From Rossellomorea marisflavi (GTDB lineage: Bacteria > Bacillota > Bacilli > Bacillales > Bacillaceae_B), in assembly GCA_003667865.1 (NCBI GenBank), contig CP033051.1, forward strand, positions 755,501-819,500: a DNA stretch of 64,000 nucleotides. Direction: 5' to 3'. Of this stretch, positions 1-8,501 are shown one piece after another. Positions within the stretch are counted from its first letter, which is position 1; each line of letters opens with the position of its first letter. Made by a program: the position numbers and the translations under genes. Under the pieces are notes generated by a model. It saw nothing but the letters and a program-made list of their open reading frames with translations. It ran no database searches and had not been told where the DNA came from.

Positions 1-1179
1 GTATCGACGAACGTTATCACCAAAGAATACGACATTTGGACGAAGTATTGATCCACACTCGCATTTTGGGATATGGCCTTTTTTCAGTACATCAGCCAAT
101 AAATACAATTGATTACACTTTATACAATGACATTCATGAATATTGCCATGCATTTCAATGACATTTTCACTTCCTGCCTTTTGATCTAAGCCATCAATAT
201 TCTGAGTAACAATGGTAACATCTTTGTTAATAGAGCTTGATAACCGAGCCAAAGCACGGTGACCAAAGTTTGGGTTAATTGACTTTAAGGTTGTAAGTAA
301 CGCTTCGTGTGTTGGAAAAGGAGTTATAGAAGCAAGACTTTCTTGTATAAGCTCATACATGGAATCCCAAAATACGTTCGGTTGTTGTTCAAATGTTTGC
401 TGATTAAGATGCTCCAAAATCATTGGATTTTTTCTCCATAGACTTTCTGCTGATGATCGATAGTCAGGAATGCCACTATTTGTACTCGAACCAGCACCTG
501 ACAGTATAACGATCTTTTGTGCATGTTCTAAGTGCCTCGATACCACTGTCATCTCAGTTAAGTCTTCATCAGCTTCTACTTGATTAGACTTACGACGTTG
601 TTCTTGTACTAGACTATCTACTGCATTACCCATCCCCTTTTCCAACTGTTTTAATGCCTGTTTAGTGAGAGGTGCGAAAGGTATTCCTTCCGTATCATAA
701 GCAGATATCTTCCAATAATAGCTATCTAGCGATGGCAACCCTTCAACAGTATCAATGAGCTTCGTTCGTATATTTTGGAAGTGACTAGAAGAGGCTTCTG
801 CATTTCGAGCTCCCTGAAAATAAAGAAGATTCCAAGCTTCTTCAAATGAGACTCCTAAAATCTCGTCATATTCGAAATTCTTCAAATAGAATCCTATTCC
901 ACTAAGCATATTTTTATATCCTGGTATATGGATGGTACCTACAATCTCAAAAGGGTGTTCAACGCTCGGTCTCACTCCAGTGCGCCTCTCCCATTGATTA
1001 TCAATTATTTCATCTGTTCTTCGCTCAACATACTCACATAATATAAAGGTCCCAAACGAATTTGTGTAAGAAAGATCCATAATTTTTAACCGACCAGCAA
1101 TTCCACCTATAACATCACCAACATTTATATCTTTCTGGTAAAAATCCTCTCTAACTTTTAATACTCGTTTATTTCTCAA
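1..1179 (-). CDS. Sir2-family NAD-dependent protein, partial, with a novel N-terminal domain
   Basis: 393 codons lie in the window and the C-terminus is cut off at position 1. Residues from about 205 onward are a Sir2 fold: GAGSSTNSGIPDYRS (about 228-242) binds NAD, TQNIDGLD follows, and the His of EMHG is the expected catalytic base. Zinc-ligand cysteines CIKC and CEC are present, so a deacylase-type Sir2 rather than a NADase-only SIR2 is likely. The first ~200 residues match no family I recognise and end in a charged linker. The TTG start at 1179 was chosen because AAGGGG lies 8 nt upstream. The frame stays open upstream of it, so the start is not certain. Sir2 enzymes remove acyl groups from lysines using NAD. 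What the extra domain targets is unknown. Confidence 0.85.
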   Translation of the reverse strand, partial: MRNKRVLKVREDFYQKDINVGDVIGGIAGRLKIMDLSYTNSFGTFILCEYVERRTDEIIDNQWERRTGVRPSVEHPFEIVGTIHIPGYKNMLSGIGFYLKNFEYDEILGVSFEEAWNLLYFQGARNAEASSSHFQNIRTKLIDTVEGLPSLDSYYWKISAYDTEGIPFAPLTKQALKQLEKGMGNAVDSLVQEQRRKSNQVEADEDLTEMTVVSRHLEHAQKIVILSGAGSSTNSGIPDYRSSAESLWRKNPMILEHLNQQTFEQQPNVFWDSMYELIQESLASITPFPTHEALLTTLKSINPNFGHRALARLSSSINKDVTIVTQNIDGLDQKAGSENVIEMHGNIHECHCIKCNQLYLLADVLKKGHIPKCECGSILRPNVVFFGDNVRRY

Positions 1180-1216
1180 ACTATCAACCCCTTCCGTGTT
1201 ACCACTAGTGTAGCGG

Positions 1217-1246
1217 AAGGTGCGTAAAACCCCTTTTACGCACCTT
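1217..1246. terminator. Perfect 13-bp stem-loop between the Cys-rich ORF and the Sir2 gene
   Basis: Two 13-base arms (AAGGTGCGTAAAA and its complement) enclose a CCCC loop. The T-run follows on the plus strand (TTTTACTTT). On the minus strand, where the flanking genes are read, no U-tract follows, so it may act as an attenuator or processing site. A partly similar block (CCCTTTTACGC, then a run of T) recurs at 1528-1556. Confidence 0.5.
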
Positions 1247-1251
1247 TTACT

Positions 1252-1416
1252 TTAATTCAAGGGTTTCATCTGTCCAAATTTACAATGCTTACAGAAATGC
1301 TCTATCCCTGCACACATAGAGCAAATTCTCCTCATACATTCTGTACAAACATACCAGTTATAATCTGATGTATCCCGATATCCGCAGCCTTCTTGGCAGC
1401 TCATCCACACAACCAC
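1252..1416 (-). CDS. Cys-rich zinc-finger mini-protein (54 aa)
   Basis: A 54-residue protein with eight cysteines and one histidine spaced like a small treble-clef or RING/B-box finger: CQEGC near the start, CTEC, CSMC, an H, and CKHC. It has no signal peptide or membrane segment. The GTG start at 1416 was chosen because GAGGAGG lies 7 nt upstream. A longer reading from an ATG at 1434 would place the ribosome binding site inside the coding sequence. It is read in the same direction as the Sir2-family gene, separated by a stem-loop. Function is unknown; zinc binding is inferred from the Cys pattern. Confidence 0.6.
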   Translation of the reverse strand: MVVWMSCQEGCGYRDTSDYNWYVCTECMRRICSMCAGIEHFCKHCKFGQMKPLN

Positions 1417-1596
1417 GACGGCTCCTCCTCTCATTGATTAAAAATGAACTTTATTCAATTTCCTTCCAACTTTTTCTCATAAGGTACCATTATGGTCCTC
1501 ATAACCAAATTGTAATGAGATAACCGTAAAGACCCTTTTACGCGTCTTTTTTTATGATTGAGATGTAGTGAAAATTTAAAAAGGAGATGGTTAAAG

Positions 1597-1860
1597 ATGA
1601 ACCTTTTATATAAAGTTATTGATCAATATCAAAGAGGTTTTACTGATGTATTAAACCGATTATTTTATTTCCGAAAAGGAATGATATGTTTTCGAAATCG
1701 TGAATTAAATGTTTTATATAACCGTTATTCTGCTCAATGTTCTGAAAACAAACTAAATAGTTTTTTGGAATGCCTTCATTTAGTTTTTACAACAATCTCA
1801 CTTTCGCAATTTATTACAAACAAAGAAATTATTAATCTTATAGAAGAAAAACTATATTAA
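1597..1860 (+). CDS. Hypothetical protein (87 aa)
   Basis: Begins at ATG 1597 behind a strong AAGGAGATGG site 7 nt upstream. An earlier ATG at 1558 has no such site. The product is basic and aromatic-rich at the start (MNLLYKVIDQYQRG), with no obvious membrane segment and two cysteines (three with C59). I recognise no family. It stands alone on the plus strand between minus-strand genes and has its own terminator just downstream, which supports a real single-gene unit. Confidence 0.6.
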   Translation: MNLLYKVIDQYQRGFTDVLNRLFYFRKGMICFRNRELNVLYNRYSAQCSENKLNSFLECLHLVFTTISLSQFITNKEIINLIEEKLY

Positions 1861-1873
1861 TAAGAAATAAAAT

Positions 1874-1903
1874 CGGCATCCTCTTTGGGTGCCGTTTATT
1901 TTT
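1874..1903 (+). terminator. Rho-independent terminator of the 87-aa gene
   Basis: CGGCATCC, loop TCTTT, GGGTGCCG (one G-T wobble), followed by TTTATTTTT. It starts 14 nt after the stop codon of the preceding plus-strand gene. Confidence 0.8.
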
Positions 1904-1939
1904 CTTGCTATTCCTTTATTACTTTTAAACTATTTGATA

Positions 1940-3739
1940 TTATAAATCACTAGTTATCAAGTATGTTTCTCCCTGAAAGACCCATTGGTATCCAGAACGG
2001 TGAACATGAACTAAAACATTCCCCTTTACATAGGAAGTCGCTGCTTCAATATCATCAACAGTAGCACTGAACACTTTGGCTAAATCTTTTTCCCTAATGT
2101 TTTTAATCATCTCTCTGCTTGCGGTTTCACAATGCTCCCGTATTTCATTTATTGACCTTGGAGTTAGACTCTCTAAAAGGTAAGTAATCACATCTACCTT
2201 GCTAGTTGATACTAATAGTTTGGTAGAGGTTGGACCAATGATTTTTGGACAATCTAAATCACGAAAATCAAAAAATATTTTGGAGAGATTCTCACGTTGA
2301 GGGTGTTCTTCAAACTCGTGAAGCAATTGATCAATACCTACGTTGTCAAGAACTTGAGAATCTATTCCAATGCGTTTCACGCGGTAGTAGAGAATGCTAC
2401 TACATGTATCAACGTTCCTTTTGGCAGAAGCGATTTCAAAGCGATACTTACCATTCGCATCTAAATCTTTCGCCTTTCTTAACCAGTCATATGCTTCCTC
2501 AACTCGGTTTATATGAGCAATGATGACAGCATACGTAGTATATAACTGTAGCGTAAGTTCCTTACCTCTACGCTGATGGCCTTTTTCTATTAAAGGGTGG
2601 ACTAGTTCGTATGCTTGAGTTATTTCTGATTTATAGATATGTATGATTGCCATTCGTAACAAAGCATCTTCGTGAGCTGGATTTAATCTCAGAACATCCT
2701 GAAATAACTTATAAGCACGATCATTTTGATCTCCCTTTTGAAACATTCCATCTGTATGAAGTAATTTCGCCATTGAATGCTTATAGACTAGGTTTCCCGA
2801 ATCTAACCGCATTAGTTTAGAATAGACATTTTGGAGTTCATTTACATACGTTCTCTCACTAATTTTCTTTTCTTCCCACTGTTCCTCAATTCTTTCATGT
2901 TCATCGTGCAAAATATTCTCTAATTTATTTTTCAAAACAGAATTTCCCTTGTCATAACACAACATTTCTTCTAATACTTGCACTCTTACCTGAACATTTT
3001 CTCCATCTGTACGTGATAGCTCCTCTTCCACCTTTTGTAACCAATCAAGCCATCGCTGTTGATAAAGTGTATTTTCAGGGTCTAGCTCTATACACTTACG
3101 ATACGTTGTCTGAAGCTCTAGAAAGAGTTGGTGTAATGGGGGAGACGCCGTATCCATTTTCTTTATAGCTCTAAAAAAGTAAAGGTATGCTAGTTTCTCT
3201 CGATATTGCTTTTCAGTAGGTGCAATTTCTATAAGCTCTTCTAAGGTAGGCTCAATCTTTTCCTGATCCAGAAGAAGCTCGTCATTTGCGAAGAGAAATT
3301 TATTTATTTTTTCTGATAGATTTGATTTACTGGGATATAAGATTTCTATAATCATCTGGGTTAATTCTTCTAGTGAGGTACTTTCTCGGTATTGTGTATT
3401 TAAGATTTTGGCAAGGTTTCGCTTAAAACGTGGTAGTGGACTAAGTTGAACGAGTTCTCGTAATAAAAGTTCTTGTTCTTTTATGTTGGGGTTTTCTTCA
3501 TTCAGATGTAGCAGTTTTTTCTGTAACACACTCGCTAACTGTTGCTTACATATATCATGGCTTGGGTCTATCTGTAAATGTTCTCTGAATAGTACTTCTG
3601 CCTTCGATAAATATTTCTCATTTGAGATCTCATTTCTGTTCAATAGCTGATATAGATGTAATGCTATCTTTTCACGAATAGAATAATTGCCTGGACTGTT
3701 TTTTAATTCCTCTTCTAGTCTTTCTATCTCAATGATCAT
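1940..3739 (-). CDS. Large TPR-like helical-repeat protein (599 aa)
   Basis: Starts at ATG 3739 behind AAAGGAGAG. The first ~440 residues are tandem helical repeats with TPR-like spacing (for example the block around PAHEDALLRMAIIHIYKSEI and YDWLRKAKDLDANGKY). They are separated by acidic and charged helices. The last ~140 residues form a distinct domain with a Phe/Asp-rich stretch (KIFFDFRDLDCPKIIG) and a beta-rich end (VKGNVLVHVHRSGYQWVF) that I do not recognise. No signal peptide or transmembrane segment is seen, so it is probably a cytoplasmic scaffold or sensor. It lies two genes from a Sir2-family protein, but the plus-strand gene between them argues against a single operon. Function unknown. 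Confidence 0.75.
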   Translation of the reverse strand: MIIEIERLEEELKNSPGNYSIREKIALHLYQLLNRNEISNEKYLSKAEVLFREHLQIDPSHDICKQQLASVLQKKLLHLNEENPNIKEQELLLRELVQLSPLPRFKRNLAKILNTQYRESTSLEELTQMIIEILYPSKSNLSEKINKFLFANDELLLDQEKIEPTLEELIEIAPTEKQYREKLAYLYFFRAIKKMDTASPPLHQLFLELQTTYRKCIELDPENTLYQQRWLDWLQKVEEELSRTDGENVQVRVQVLEEMLCYDKGNSVLKNKLENILHDEHERIEEQWEEKKISERTYVNELQNVYSKLMRLDSGNLVYKHSMAKLLHTDGMFQKGDQNDRAYKLFQDVLRLNPAHEDALLRMAIIHIYKSEITQAYELVHPLIEKGHQRRGKELTLQLYTTYAVIIAHINRVEEAYDWLRKAKDLDANGKYRFEIASAKRNVDTCSSILYYRVKRIGIDSQVLDNVGIDQLLHEFEEHPQRENLSKIFFDFRDLDCPKIIGPTSTKLLVSTSKVDVITYLLESLTPRSINEIREHCETASREMIKNIREKDLAKVFSATVDDIEAATSYVKGNVLVHVHRSGYQWVFQGETYLITSDL

Positions 3740-3767
3740 GAAAATCTCTCCTTTCTGAGGTTGAAAT

Positions 3768-3790
3768 TAGGGACAGGCACACTGTCCCTA
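3768..3790. repeat. GGGACAGG-type palindrome
   Basis: Arms TAGGGACAG and CTGTCCCTA around a 5-base loop, between the TPR gene and the next minus-strand gene. Related but looser units occur at 5609-5634 and 5752-5804. Confidence 0.7.
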
Positions 3791-3816
3791 GCCTACTTAT
3801 GGGTTACTAAATCCAC

Positions 3817-4134
3817 TCAATCCCCTCTAGGAATCGTACCATTCCATGGATCTTCAGGACCTTTTAAATCATCATCACCTACTTCTCCTGCAGCAACTTT
3901 ATCTATTCTGTCTACATGTGCAGCAAAAGAATCAATAGGATTGACTGTAGCTTTGTACCTTCCATACAACACACCATCAACCTTACATTCTGGACCATTA
4001 ATTATTTCTTTTGAACAGATCCGTGCTGCTTCTCCTCTCCTATTTCCATTCCTCATTAACCTTCGAAATCTTGGTACTTGTCCTATAAAAATAGCATTTT
4101 CTTCTCTACTATAAGGATTTCCTCTCATCTCCAT
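3817..4134 (-). CDS. Hypothetical protein (105 aa)
   Basis: ATG 4134 follows AAGGGGATGG with 7-nt spacing. The first half is basic (RFRRLMRNGNRRGEAARIC), and the end is acidic and Gly/Pro-rich (GDDDLKGPEDPWNGTIPRGD). There is no signal peptide or membrane helix. The abrupt basic-then-acidic layout and small size resemble the C-terminal modules of polymorphic toxins or phage-like proteins, but no catalytic motif is clear. No function is assigned. It ends 78 nt before the TPR gene start, on the same strand. Confidence 0.55.
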   Translation of the reverse strand: MEMRGNPYSREENAIFIGQVPRFRRLMRNGNRRGEAARICSKEIINGPECKVDGVLYGRYKATVNPIDSFAAHVDRIDKVAAGEVGDDDLKGPEDPWNGTIPRGD

Positions 4135-4586
4135 TTACTTACCATCCCCTTAAAATCAATCTAGATACATAGTATGCAATACTCACAAGTTCATACATGA
4201 CTTATTTACTATTATATTTCTATAAAAATTAACAATCACCTTCATTTTTGTATATTTTTGTAAATGGAATAATGATTGTTTATACAACCTTAATCGTAGT
4301 AAACCAGCCTCCACTATTAATATTGTATAAATATAAAAAAAAGACAAATGAGCATAAAGAAATTTCAAAGAAAAGAAAAAGAACGAAGTAACCACAGAAG
4401 AAAATAAATTGGAGATAGCAGTAAGAAGTTAGAAGTAAGCCAATAACCTAAATCTTTAACTTTAACAAACCTCGCGGCGTCACTGCGACCATCATTTTTC
4501 CCTATTTTTAAAAAATAGTCATACAAACAAATAAATCAAATAAAATAAAATAAAGCTTCAAAATAACTCATACGAGGTGACTATTC
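4135..4586. other. AT-rich intergenic stretch
   Basis: About 450 bases of AT-rich DNA. A 70-codon minus-strand reading exists at 4183-4395 but has poor composition and no ribosome binding site. No terminator or RNA element is convincing. A divergent promoter region between the 4134 and 4587 genes is expected here. Confidence 0.4.
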
Positions 4587-5129
4587 ATGGCTAGTTTTGG
4601 AGATCAAACGTTAAAAGCGACACAAGGTAGAGAGATGGAAGCAGCCTCTAGGTATAAGGAATTTAAAGACATCATTATAAGTAACATTGAACGGCCTTAT
4701 ACGTTCAGTGAGGTCATTGAAGAGATTGCTAACATTAAAGCTGGATCATTCTACAACTATATTTCCAATAAGAAACAAAAAGGTCGTGTTAGCTTGTATA
4801 CTGTTAAACAGCTAGCTGACTTTTTTGATTTGCCTGTTGGTGTATTTGATTGTAGCATGCCCTTCACAGCGCAGCATAAAGAGACTATGATTTCGAAGCT
4901 TCAAAAGTCATTTTGTAACAGACAGGAATCGGAGAAGGAGCAACCTAAAACATCCATCCCTTTAGTCCACCTTTTACAAGAGCAGCTAGTAACGCTTTCG
5001 CAGGAAACAAACGTGTGTACTTTAGAAGAAGCAATTGTGATGTTGGAGCAAGCAAGAGATCTCGTGACAGAGCGTAAAAAATCAATTGAAAAACTTAAAA
5101 CATTTGGGAAAAATCAAAGTAAATCATAA
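4587..5129 (+). CDS. Probable DNA-binding helix-turn-helix regulator (180 aa)
   Basis: ATG 4587 follows GAGGTGA with 6-nt spacing. Residues about 25-95 look like a helix-turn-helix domain in which a conserved-looking helix (GSFYNYISNKKQKG) is followed by SLYTVKQLADFFDLPVGVF, much like the end of a Cro/C1-type fold. Residues 110-180 are helical and charged, ending in a Lys-rich coiled coil that could mediate dimerisation. No membrane segment. It is followed by an orphan gene on the same strand. The exact family is not recognised and the regulator role is inferred. Confidence 0.6.
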   Translation: MASFGDQTLKATQGREMEAASRYKEFKDIIISNIERPYTFSEVIEEIANIKAGSFYNYISNKKQKGRVSLYTVKQLADFFDLPVGVFDCSMPFTAQHKETMISKLQKSFCNRQESEKEQPKTSIPLVHLLQEQLVTLSQETNVCTLEEAIVMLEQARDLVTERKKSIEKLKTFGKNQSKS

Positions 5130-5223
5130 AGTTTTATTTCGTCTCATATGATGTAGAGTAAGTTAGTTTGAGAATCATTTAAATGAATACACTTAATTTA
5201 TAATATAAGGGAGGTACTAAATA

Positions 5224-5568
5224 ATGAGTTCAATCATTCATGATGGAGTTACGTATGAGGAAAGAAGGTATCGGTTGGAGTTAACAAATGATTGCAATCC
5301 AAATTCAGATTTAACAATAAGAACAGAAAATTTATTCAGTGTAAAAGAATGGATTTTATCTGGTGGTAAAACAGGAAAATCATTTGATGATATTGCGGAA
5401 ATTCAAATTGAAAATATCTCCCCAAAAACGTTGGAGATTTATGTCATCGAATCAAATACACATTGGCACAATGACTTTGGTAGACTACTAAAAAATAACT
5501 TCGGAATGGATAGTTTTTGCAGTAAAAAATCTCCTAACATTATGTTTAATTGGCATGAAATAAGATAA
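5224..5568 (+). CDS. Hypothetical protein (114 aa)
   Basis: ATG 5224 lies behind an excellent AAGGGAGG site. The product is acidic and soluble (IIHDGVTYEERRYRLEL at the start, HWHNDFGRLLKNNFGMD near the end), with no signal or membrane segment. No family is recognised. It sits 94 nt after the preceding HTH-like gene on the same strand and may be cotranscribed. No clear terminator follows; instead a GGGACAGG-type repeat begins 40 nt downstream. Confidence 0.6.
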   Translation: MSSIIHDGVTYEERRYRLELTNDCNPNSDLTIRTENLFSVKEWILSGGKTGKSFDDIAEIQIENISPKTLEIYVIESNTHWHNDFGRLLKNNFGMDSFCSKKSPNIMFNWHEIR

Positions 5569-6037
5569 TATTTCTTTTTACCACCCTGCAAGTGATCTTT
5601 TAGGCAGAGTGACAGGTTCATTGTCCCCGTGTGATTAAAATTGGGATATGCTTTACTGTTCCTTTTTCAAAATAAAAAATGATAGGGTTGACTACTCAAG
5701 GAACCATAGAGCTCATTCTCATTAATTAAATATAACTAAACAGTAATTGGTACAGAGGAACAGGTTTCTTGTGCCATCGTGTGGAAATGTACCTGCCCCT
5801 CTGTCTCTACTATGTAAGTCATAAATCAGTTCACTTAAATTCCTTATCACAACAAACTATATCCAGTATATTGAATACAGCGTTTACATCTTGATCTTAT
5901 TTATGGATTTTGTTGGTTTCTAATTGTAGAAAACTTCTAATTTTTTTTATCGTTTACAACAGTTCTTTATGAATAATGAATACTCTCCACTCTTGAACAA
6001 TATATTTTATAAGTGTGCATAAATAAGGAGGTACAAC
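5569..6037. repeat. Intergenic stretch holding degenerate GACAGG palindromes
   Basis: Two units related to the 3768 palindrome are visible: 5609-5634 (GTGACAGG, TTGTCCCCGTG) and 5752-5804, where ACAGAGG and CCTCTGT form the outer arms and AACAGG, CCTGCCCC the inner parts. The rest is AT-rich. A promoter for the gene at 6038 probably lies near its 3' end (TTTACA, TATTTT-like boxes), but this is weak. Confidence 0.5.
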
Positions 6038-6589
6038 ATGTTTAATATTTTCAGTAAGAAAACAACGAATGTAAATAAATCAAATAGGGAAAGTGAAATG
6101 TCCAAAGTTAAACTTATTACATTATTGGACTTAGTAAAAAACGGGGAAGAAATTAATTTAAACATTAAAAATGAAGATGCCTATGAGGGAGATGCGTTAT
6201 TAGCTAGAGCAAGAGTTCTTATACTAGACGGTATAACCATTCATTTTTCCGAATGGGCAGAATGGACTATAACTATCAATGTCCACCATGATAATAATAC
6301 TTTCAGTGTCTATAGCAATAATGAATTAATAATTGATTGGGAAAATGAAACTATTGAGCATGGCCTAAAACATTCTAATCGGGATATAGAATTAGAATGG
6401 ACACATGAAGGTAAATGGTGTGAATATATTACTTCAACAGTGCATGATTTAAAAAAGAAGTTAGATAAACATCGAGAAGACACTATACGATTAGATAATC
6501 TTGAAAAAGAACGGCAGTACCAATTAAAAGAAAAGGCAGAAAATGATCAAAAAGAGTACTTCAATCAAGTTTTTAAAAGTAAAAAATAG
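6038..6589 (+). CDS. Hypothetical protein (183 aa) with C-terminal coiled coil
   Basis: ATG 6038 follows AAGGAGG with 8-nt spacing. After a short basic N-terminus (MFNIFSKKTTNVNKSN) comes a compact, Trp-rich, probably beta-rich domain (residues 25-130, for example HFSEWAEWTITINV and LEWTHEGKWCEYI). The last ~45 residues are a Lys/Glu/Gln helix predicted to be a coiled coil. It is cytoplasmic and of no recognised family. It stands alone on the plus strand opposite a cluster of minus-strand membrane genes. Confidence 0.6.
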   Translation: MFNIFSKKTTNVNKSNRESEMSKVKLITLLDLVKNGEEINLNIKNEDAYEGDALLARARVLILDGITIHFSEWAEWTITINVHHDNNTFSVYSNNELIIDWENETIEHGLKHSNRDIELEWTHEGKWCEYITSTVHDLKKKLDKHREDTIRLDNLEKERQYQLKEKAENDQKEYFNQVFKSKK

Positions 6590-6838
6590 GCCCCCTAATA
6601 TAACCACAAGTAAGAATACAAATAGTGGATACTAATGGTGATCTTTTCTCTAATTATTTCTCTTCCAGACTCTTTCAAACTACTAGTTGTAATTGTATTT
6701 ATTAACACTCCATCTTGGGGCCGAAACGACAGTTTCTTATTCACATAATGGGGAGGCCTATTGTACTTAAGTAAAGAAGCAACTACACAAGTAATCTATC
6801 ACACTACTTTAATACTCTGGGGTTAGGCCCGATTTTCA

Positions 6839-7621
6839 TTAAATATCCGAATTCCTTCTCATTAACTTAATATATTTATGATTATCCTCATTATATTTGT
6901 TTCTAGCATCAGTAATAATCTTATGTAGGATAGGAAAAGTGATTGTATATATTGTAATCATTAAAGATAGAATACTGACACCATTAAAGATTGTAAGATA
7001 TTCCTGCTTGGCAATCCAATTTAATATTATTGTATTATCTATTTCATTATTAATTGCAAGATATTTATACACAAGTAATACTAGATAAAATACAAAAATG
7101 AAATATACAATTAGATTAAAAATTGTAAGGCTTAAGTACTTTTTTTGTTGACTGAGATCAATATATACTGATAATTTTTTTAGACTTATGTACTGTTCAC
7201 TTTTTTTTGAATGCATCTCATTAGGGAATATTGTTTTTAATCCTATCATATAGAATATATTAATTATATAATAGAGAATAATGCCACCTGCATATAAGTA
7301 TGGAAAGATGAAAAATAATAGCACATAAACATATAGCTGTGAGCCAGTTACAAAAATAACTATAAACGCAGAAGTGAATGAGAGCATCAATAATCTAAGA
7401 ATTAATTTGAAATTCAGAGGATATTCTTTCCCCTTTATACTTCTTATAATCCACAATAAGGAGAAAAATAGCGTACTAAAAAATATAAACCTTATAAAGA
7501 GATTGTTTACACCAACGAGAAATGGACCTATAAAAAAGCTAATTAGGAGTATTGTGATTTTCATTTTAGGTAGCTTACCAAGTTCAGATAGCTTGTAACC
7601 ATTATTTTTAATTCTTCTCAT
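6839..7621 (-). CDS. Polytopic membrane protein of unknown function (260 aa)
   Basis: Six or seven hydrophobic segments (for example ILLISFFIGPFLVGV, FIFFSTLFFSLLWII, LYVYVLLFFIFPYL) with short basic loops. ATG 7621 was chosen because AAAAGGAGTAAAG precedes it. The frame continues to an ATG at 7726, but that start has no clear ribosome binding site. No transporter or enzyme motif is recognised. It is the last of several minus-strand genes for membrane-associated orphans between 6.8 and 11.3 kb. The family is unknown. Confidence 0.6.
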   Translation of the reverse strand: MRRIKNNGYKLSELGKLPKMKITILLISFFIGPFLVGVNNLFIRFIFFSTLFFSLLWIIRSIKGKEYPLNFKLILRLLMLSFTSAFIVIFVTGSQLYVYVLLFFIFPYLYAGGIILYYIINIFYMIGLKTIFPNEMHSKKSEQYISLKKLSVYIDLSQQKKYLSLTIFNLIVYFIFVFYLVLLVYKYLAINNEIDNTIILNWIAKQEYLTIFNGVSILSLMITIYTITFPILHKIITDARNKYNEDNHKYIKLMRRNSDI

Positions 7622-7811
7622 CCACTTTACTCCTTTTAGATAATATTTTATTTTAATAGGGTAACAATATAACAAATAATTAGGCTTAGTATCTCGTTCC
7701 ACCTTTAATTCTACGTATTTTTTCATACCTATAATTAAGCACCTAAGAGATTAACAACTATAAAGACTTTAACTATAAGAAATAGATGAAGCACCGCAAT
7801 GCTTCCTTAGT

Positions 7812-8402
7812 TTAATTAGGATTGAATTCAACAGCTCCTGCATATTTACCAACAAGTGGATTATCCTCAACATTCGCAGCAGGATAATAGTACAGAGTAT
7901 TATAGAATAAGTCCGTTTCAAGTTCTCCCGAAAAACCAGCAACATGATGATTTCCCACAAATATGTATTCCTCTCTATTTAGCACACGGTCAAGAGACAT
8001 GTCCCCATATAATTTATAATGTAGGTCTAACGCATCTTTATTGTCATAAATCTCCACAGATATATTGTTTCCTTTTGTTTGAACTAAATCATTCACGGTG
8101 TAATGTACTATATCCTTAAATTCGGTAGTTTCAGCATCTACCGGGTCAATCAAAACATAGTAAGATATCGCCCCATCAAATCTTTTTCCGATTTCATGAA
8201 TAATCTTATAGTTATATTTTGGGGTGACCTCCGCTTTTATTTCTTCATTTGGTTTAGCTATATTTTCTTTTTCAGTTGATGCCACTTTGGTCGTTTCTTT
8301 ATTAGTCACATTTGATTGGAGTGGTTCCTCCTTAGTAATATTAATTCCAACATATAAACCTAGAATTATGACTATAATTAAAATGATTGGATTAATTTTC
8401 AT
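7812..8402 (-). CDS. Membrane-anchored extracytoplasmic protein (196 aa)
   Basis: An N-terminal anchor (INPIILIIVIILGLYVGI) is followed by a ~40-residue Thr/Glu/Lys linker and a ~130-residue soluble domain ending in GAVEFNPN. There is no lipobox Cys, so it is a signal-anchored rather than a lipoprotein. ATG 8402 was preferred over an upstream in-frame ATG at 8465 because the longer form would put 21 charged residues ahead of the signal; the GGAAGG site is rather distant. The domain pattern (VDPVDAETTEFKDIVHYTVNDLV, KIYDNKDALDLHY-like) resembles small secreted Bacillus proteins, but I assign no function. Confidence 0.6.
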   Translation of the reverse strand: MKINPIILIIVIILGLYVGINITKEEPLQSNVTNKETTKVASTEKENIAKPNEEIKAEVTPKYNYKIIHEIGKRFDGAISYYVLIDPVDAETTEFKDIVHYTVNDLVQTKGNNISVEIYDNKDALDLHYKLYGDMSLDRVLNREEYIFVGNHHVAGFSGELETDLFYNTLYYYPAANVEDNPLVGKYAGAVEFNPN

Positions 8403-8501
8403 TTCTTCATCTTTCCTTCCAACAGAAAAAATTTGATCACAATAATAGATTTGAGTGATCTTCACTTTAACAAATTATAATAAAACCACGCTCACATATC
8501 C

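Noticed and set aside
4183..4395. 70-codon minus-strand frame rich in Phe, Lys and Leu
   Set aside because: No ribosome binding site, composition follows the AT-rich DNA, and no similarity to a known protein.
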